From Craterostigma plantagineum (taxonomy: Eukaryota > Streptophyta > Magnoliopsida > Lamiales > Linderniaceae): a stretch of DNA of 64,000 nt. The position numbers were made by a program, and so were the translations under genes. This document shows, piece after piece, positions 61,601-64,000 of this stretch; the first letter of the stretch is position 1, and every line of letters starts with the position of its first letter. The DNA lies in the NCBI GenBank assembly GCA_027422505.1, contig JAPQWV010000483.1, positions 124,001 to 188,000 of the forward strand, in the 5' to 3' direction. The notes beneath the pieces were generated by a model. It did no database searches and was not told the DNA's origin. It worked only from the letters and a program-made list of their open reading frames with translations.

Positions 61601-62914
61601 TGTCCAATTGTAGCACCTTTCGCAGTACACTTTTCCCACTACTTTGACGACCAATGGATGGTGAGGAGGGTAAGTGACCGGCGGCGGCGGTGATGTGTAG
61701 TAGTAAGGCGGCGGTGGTGGAGACTTATAAACGTACGGTGGTGGTGGTGGTGGGGAACTGTAGACATAAGGTGGCGGTGGTGGAGATTTGTATACATACG
61801 GCGGTGGTGGTGGTGGAGATTTATAGACGTAAGGCGGCGGCGGTGGTGGTGACTTATACACGTATGGAGGCGGTGGTGGAGAACTGTATACATATGGAGG
61901 CGGTGGTGGAGACTTGTAGACGTAAGGCGGCGGTGGTGGAGACTTGTAGACGTAAGGTGGTGGCGGTGGTGGAGATTTGTAAACGTAAGGCGGTGGCGGT
62001 GGTGAACTGTATAAATATGGTGGTGGAGGTGGTGGAGACTTGTATACGTAAGGTGGCGGTGGTGGGGACTTATAAACGTACGGTGGTGGTGGTGGGGAAC
62101 TGTATACATACGGCGGTGGTGGTGGAGATTTGTATACATACGGCGGTGGTGGTGGTGGAGATTTATAGACGTAAGGCGGTGGTGGTGGGGAACTGTATAC
62201 GTATGGCGGTGGAGGTGGAGGAGACTTGTAAACGTAAGGCGGTGGAGGTGGGGAACTGTATACGTAAGGCGGCGGTGGTGGAGATTTGTAGACGTAAGGC
62301 GGCGGTGGTGGAGAACTGTATACGTAAGGGGGCGGCGGTGGTGGAGACTTGTATACGTAAGGCGGCGGTGGTGGAGATTTGTAGACGTAAGGCGGCGGCG
62401 GTGGTGGAGAATTGTATACGTAAGGAGGTGGCGGTGGAGATTTGTATACATATGGCGGCGGTGGTGGAGATTTGTATACATAAGGCGGCGGTGGTGGTGG
62501 AGATTTGTAGACGTAAGGCGGCGGCGGTGGAGAACTGTATACATAAGGCGGTGGCGGTGGTGAAGACTTAGGCGGCGGCGGCGGTGGAGAACTGTATACG
62601 TAATGTGGCGGCGGTGGTGGAGACTTAGGTGGTGGTGGTGGAGAGCTGTATACGTAAGGCGGTGGCGGCGGTGGAGACTTAGGCGGCGGTGGAGAACTGT
62701 ATACGTAAGGCGGTGGCGGCGGTGGAGACTTGGGCGGCGGTGGAGAACTGTATACGTAAGGCGGCGAAGGCGACGGAGAAGGTGGTGGTGGAGAGCCGTA
62801 GACATAAGGATCGGCCGAAGCAACATTAATTGTAGCTAAAAAAGCCACAAATAATGCCGCCGATGGCATCATCACACGGCCCCCAAAGTTGGGTCCGCGG
62901 CGGAGGAGCCTCAT
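58694..62914 (-). CDS. giant extensin - Ole e 1-like - extensin chimeric cell-wall protein
   Basis: Two exons on the minus strand, 62914-61564 and 60969-58694, with a 594-bp phase-1 intron; about 1208 residues, open throughout. Exon 1 encodes a signal peptide (ALFVAFLATINVASA, then DPYVYG) and a first extensin module of SPPPPP-YVY(K/S) and SPPPPK units. It ends with the first half of a pollen Ole e 1-like domain (VVGKVYCERCYNW). Exon 2 opens with the second half (VEVTCKVG, GKTKNNGKFSIPIEGFDYG, CSIPTDL), giving six cysteines overall, and then a second, longer extensin module ending PPPPKPY. Ser-Hyp4-5 blocks are arabinosylated and YVY motifs form Tyr cross-links in walls. The two halves look like separate genes unless the splice is recognised. 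GT/AG borders and the continuous Ole e 1 fold support one gene. Confidence 0.85.
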
Positions 62915-63627
62915 TATCTCTCGCCGGAAAATGCCCCACCAATTCTTACACACGCTTTTTTTTAATCAGTATTCTACTTTGTGTAAGAATAATGGAACTG
63001 TTGTTATTATTCGTTACAAGTGGAAGGCTTTGCTTGCCTATGGATTCGAGATAATGTTCTAGCAAGTGTATATATATATATATATATAGAAACTTAACAT
63101 ACAAACATGAGTTGAAATAGAGGCAGTCGTTAGGACAGAGCTGTCCAATAGTGACCTATTCAAGCTTTGGAGATTTGATATTTGTATATTAGTTCAATCG
63201 GCTAATTACAGCTGGATGATATATTTTAATTATCATTATCGAACCACCTCAATGCGGTCTATGTTATTAAAGTCTGTTAACTACTTACTACATTAACTGC
63301 TGCTTAAAAAACATACATGGCGATGTAATACTAATACTTATTCCACTCTCGAGGCATATTTTGACTTTGTTTTTGGTTGGGTTATCTCCTTGAAGCTTCC
63401 AATGAACAGTGTCAGACTTGATTTGCTCCTTTTTGTTTATAATTGTTTAGGTTAAATTATTCTTAAGAGAAAACTTGGAACTTGCTTTCTTGATTTAGTC
63501 TTATGGTTTTGTTGTTCCATTTGTCTCATTACTTTGATTTTTCGATCGTATACAGATTGGAGTTAGCTAGAAAAATTAAGCGTGCACGCAATTATTATTC
63601 TTTTCACACATATTTATATATATATAT
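62915..63627. other. promoter region of extensin gene
   Basis: An AT-rich region upstream of the extensin start, including a TA run at about 63067-63088. No gene recognised. Confidence 0.5.
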
Positions 63628-63996
63628 TGTTAAAATATTAAAATATTATAATATTTTCTTAATGTTATGGTGGTGTTAGGTTAATCAAAGCATATCATGC
63701 TTTGAAGTGTGTTAGGTTAACCAAAACATATCATGCTTTGATGTGTGTTAGGTTAACCAAATTATGGTTTATATGGTTGGAACTTTTGTCATATGTTATC
63801 TATTTAAGGGATGTATCAATTATGAATGTAATAATATGGTAAAATGTAAGCTATATATGTTATGAATGCATGAAAGAAGTTACGTGAGGTTCTTCTTATT
63901 TGTTCCATTTTCTATTTCAAACTCACAAACATGTATTAAAGTCTTTCTCTATTTTCATTCAAGCTTCAACCTCATATCTTCATCAAAATTCCAACA
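63628..63996 (+). mobile_element. probable 5' LTR of a Ty1-copia element at the window edge
   Basis: Starts TGTTAAAATATT and ends AATTCCAACA, giving TG...CA termini over 369 bp. It is followed directly by TGGT, the first bases of the usual copia primer-binding site complementary to initiator tRNA-Met (TGGTATCAGAGC), where the window ends. It contains a TATTTAAG promoter-like box near 63803 and a 36-bp tandem repeat in the presumed U3. The five bases before it (ATATA) could be the target duplication. Confidence 0.6.
63673..63767 (+). repeat. 36-bp tandem repeat (2.6 units) within the LTR
   Basis: Unit starts GTGTTAGGTTAA at 63673, 63709 and 63745. Each full unit contains CATATCATGCTTTGA, with an AGCATATCATGCT near-palindrome. 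Position and form resemble enhancer repeats of LTR U3 regions. Confidence 0.85.
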
Positions 63997-64000
63997 TGGT

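Noticed and set aside
58694..62914. Regular ~30-bp repeats as a possible CRISPR-like or satellite array
   Set aside because: The units encode SPPPPPYVY(K/S) in one continuous frame with a signal peptide and an Ole e 1 domain. There are no unique spacers and the genome is plant nuclear.
1..64000. tRNA, rRNA or snRNA genes
   Set aside because: I saw no cloverleaf A/B box pairs or rRNA-like stretches that I could support by eye. A tRNAscan-SE/Infernal run would be decisive.

Overview
This is plant nuclear DNA from a core eudicot, probably an asterid; that is an inference from gene content and I cannot name the species. Genes are intron-rich, with AT-rich intergenic DNA and abundant TA microsatellites. 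Splice sites were read by eye, so exon borders may be off by 1-2 bases.

Layout. (1) 1-8262 and 22291-30630 are the two arms of a large inverted duplication around a 14 kb unique spacer. Each arm carries, outside to inside, two genes for small secreted cysteine-rich peptides (CRP1, CRP2), a 96-residue membrane protein, an L-cysteine desulfhydrase-like PLP enzyme and a P-class PPR protein. The right arm is much more damaged, although its CRP2 copy is still open. (2) The spacer holds NEAP (+), then an X8-domain protein, haspin kinase and an NFRKB-like DEUBAD protein (all -). (3) 30.6-42.3 kb holds PIF3 (+), a third peptide of the CRP family (CRP3, +), a LAZ1/TMEM184-type membrane protein (-) and a canonical defensin-like gene with a glycine-rich tail (+). 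(4) 42.6-56.5 kb holds GUN4 (-), an NLP8/9-type RWP-RK factor (-), a DUF1336 protein (+) and an EPSIN2/3-type ENTH protein (-). (5) 58.7-62.9 kb is one giant two-exon cell-wall gene (-) in which an Ole e 1-like domain, split by the intron, sits between two long extensin modules. (6) The window ends in what looks like the 5' LTR of a Ty1-copia element.

Gene order agrees with Arabidopsis blocks as I remember them. Haspin, X8, NEAP3 and PIF3 lie close together near At1g09450-At1g09530. NEAP1/2 have DUF300 neighbours. GUN4, NLP9 and EPSIN3 all lie in At3g59xxx. The inverted duplication, the CRP cluster and the extensin gene are therefore the lineage-specific additions.

Almost every long conserved gene carries one or more 1-bp indels, mostly in homopolymers (NEAP, haspin, NFRKB-like, PIF3, LAZ1-like, NLP, PPR, desulfhydrase). 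This looks like an incompletely polished long-read assembly rather than mass pseudogenisation. The two arms also differ by real substitutions and larger insertions, so they are not just one locus read twice.

The most novel material is the CRP family, with a fixed eight-cysteine spacing unlike the standard plant defensin, a shared promoter layout, and five copies in 37 kb. Next are the glycine-tailed defensin-like protein, the extensin-Ole e 1-extensin protein and an undescribed 300-380 bp dispersed repeat family.
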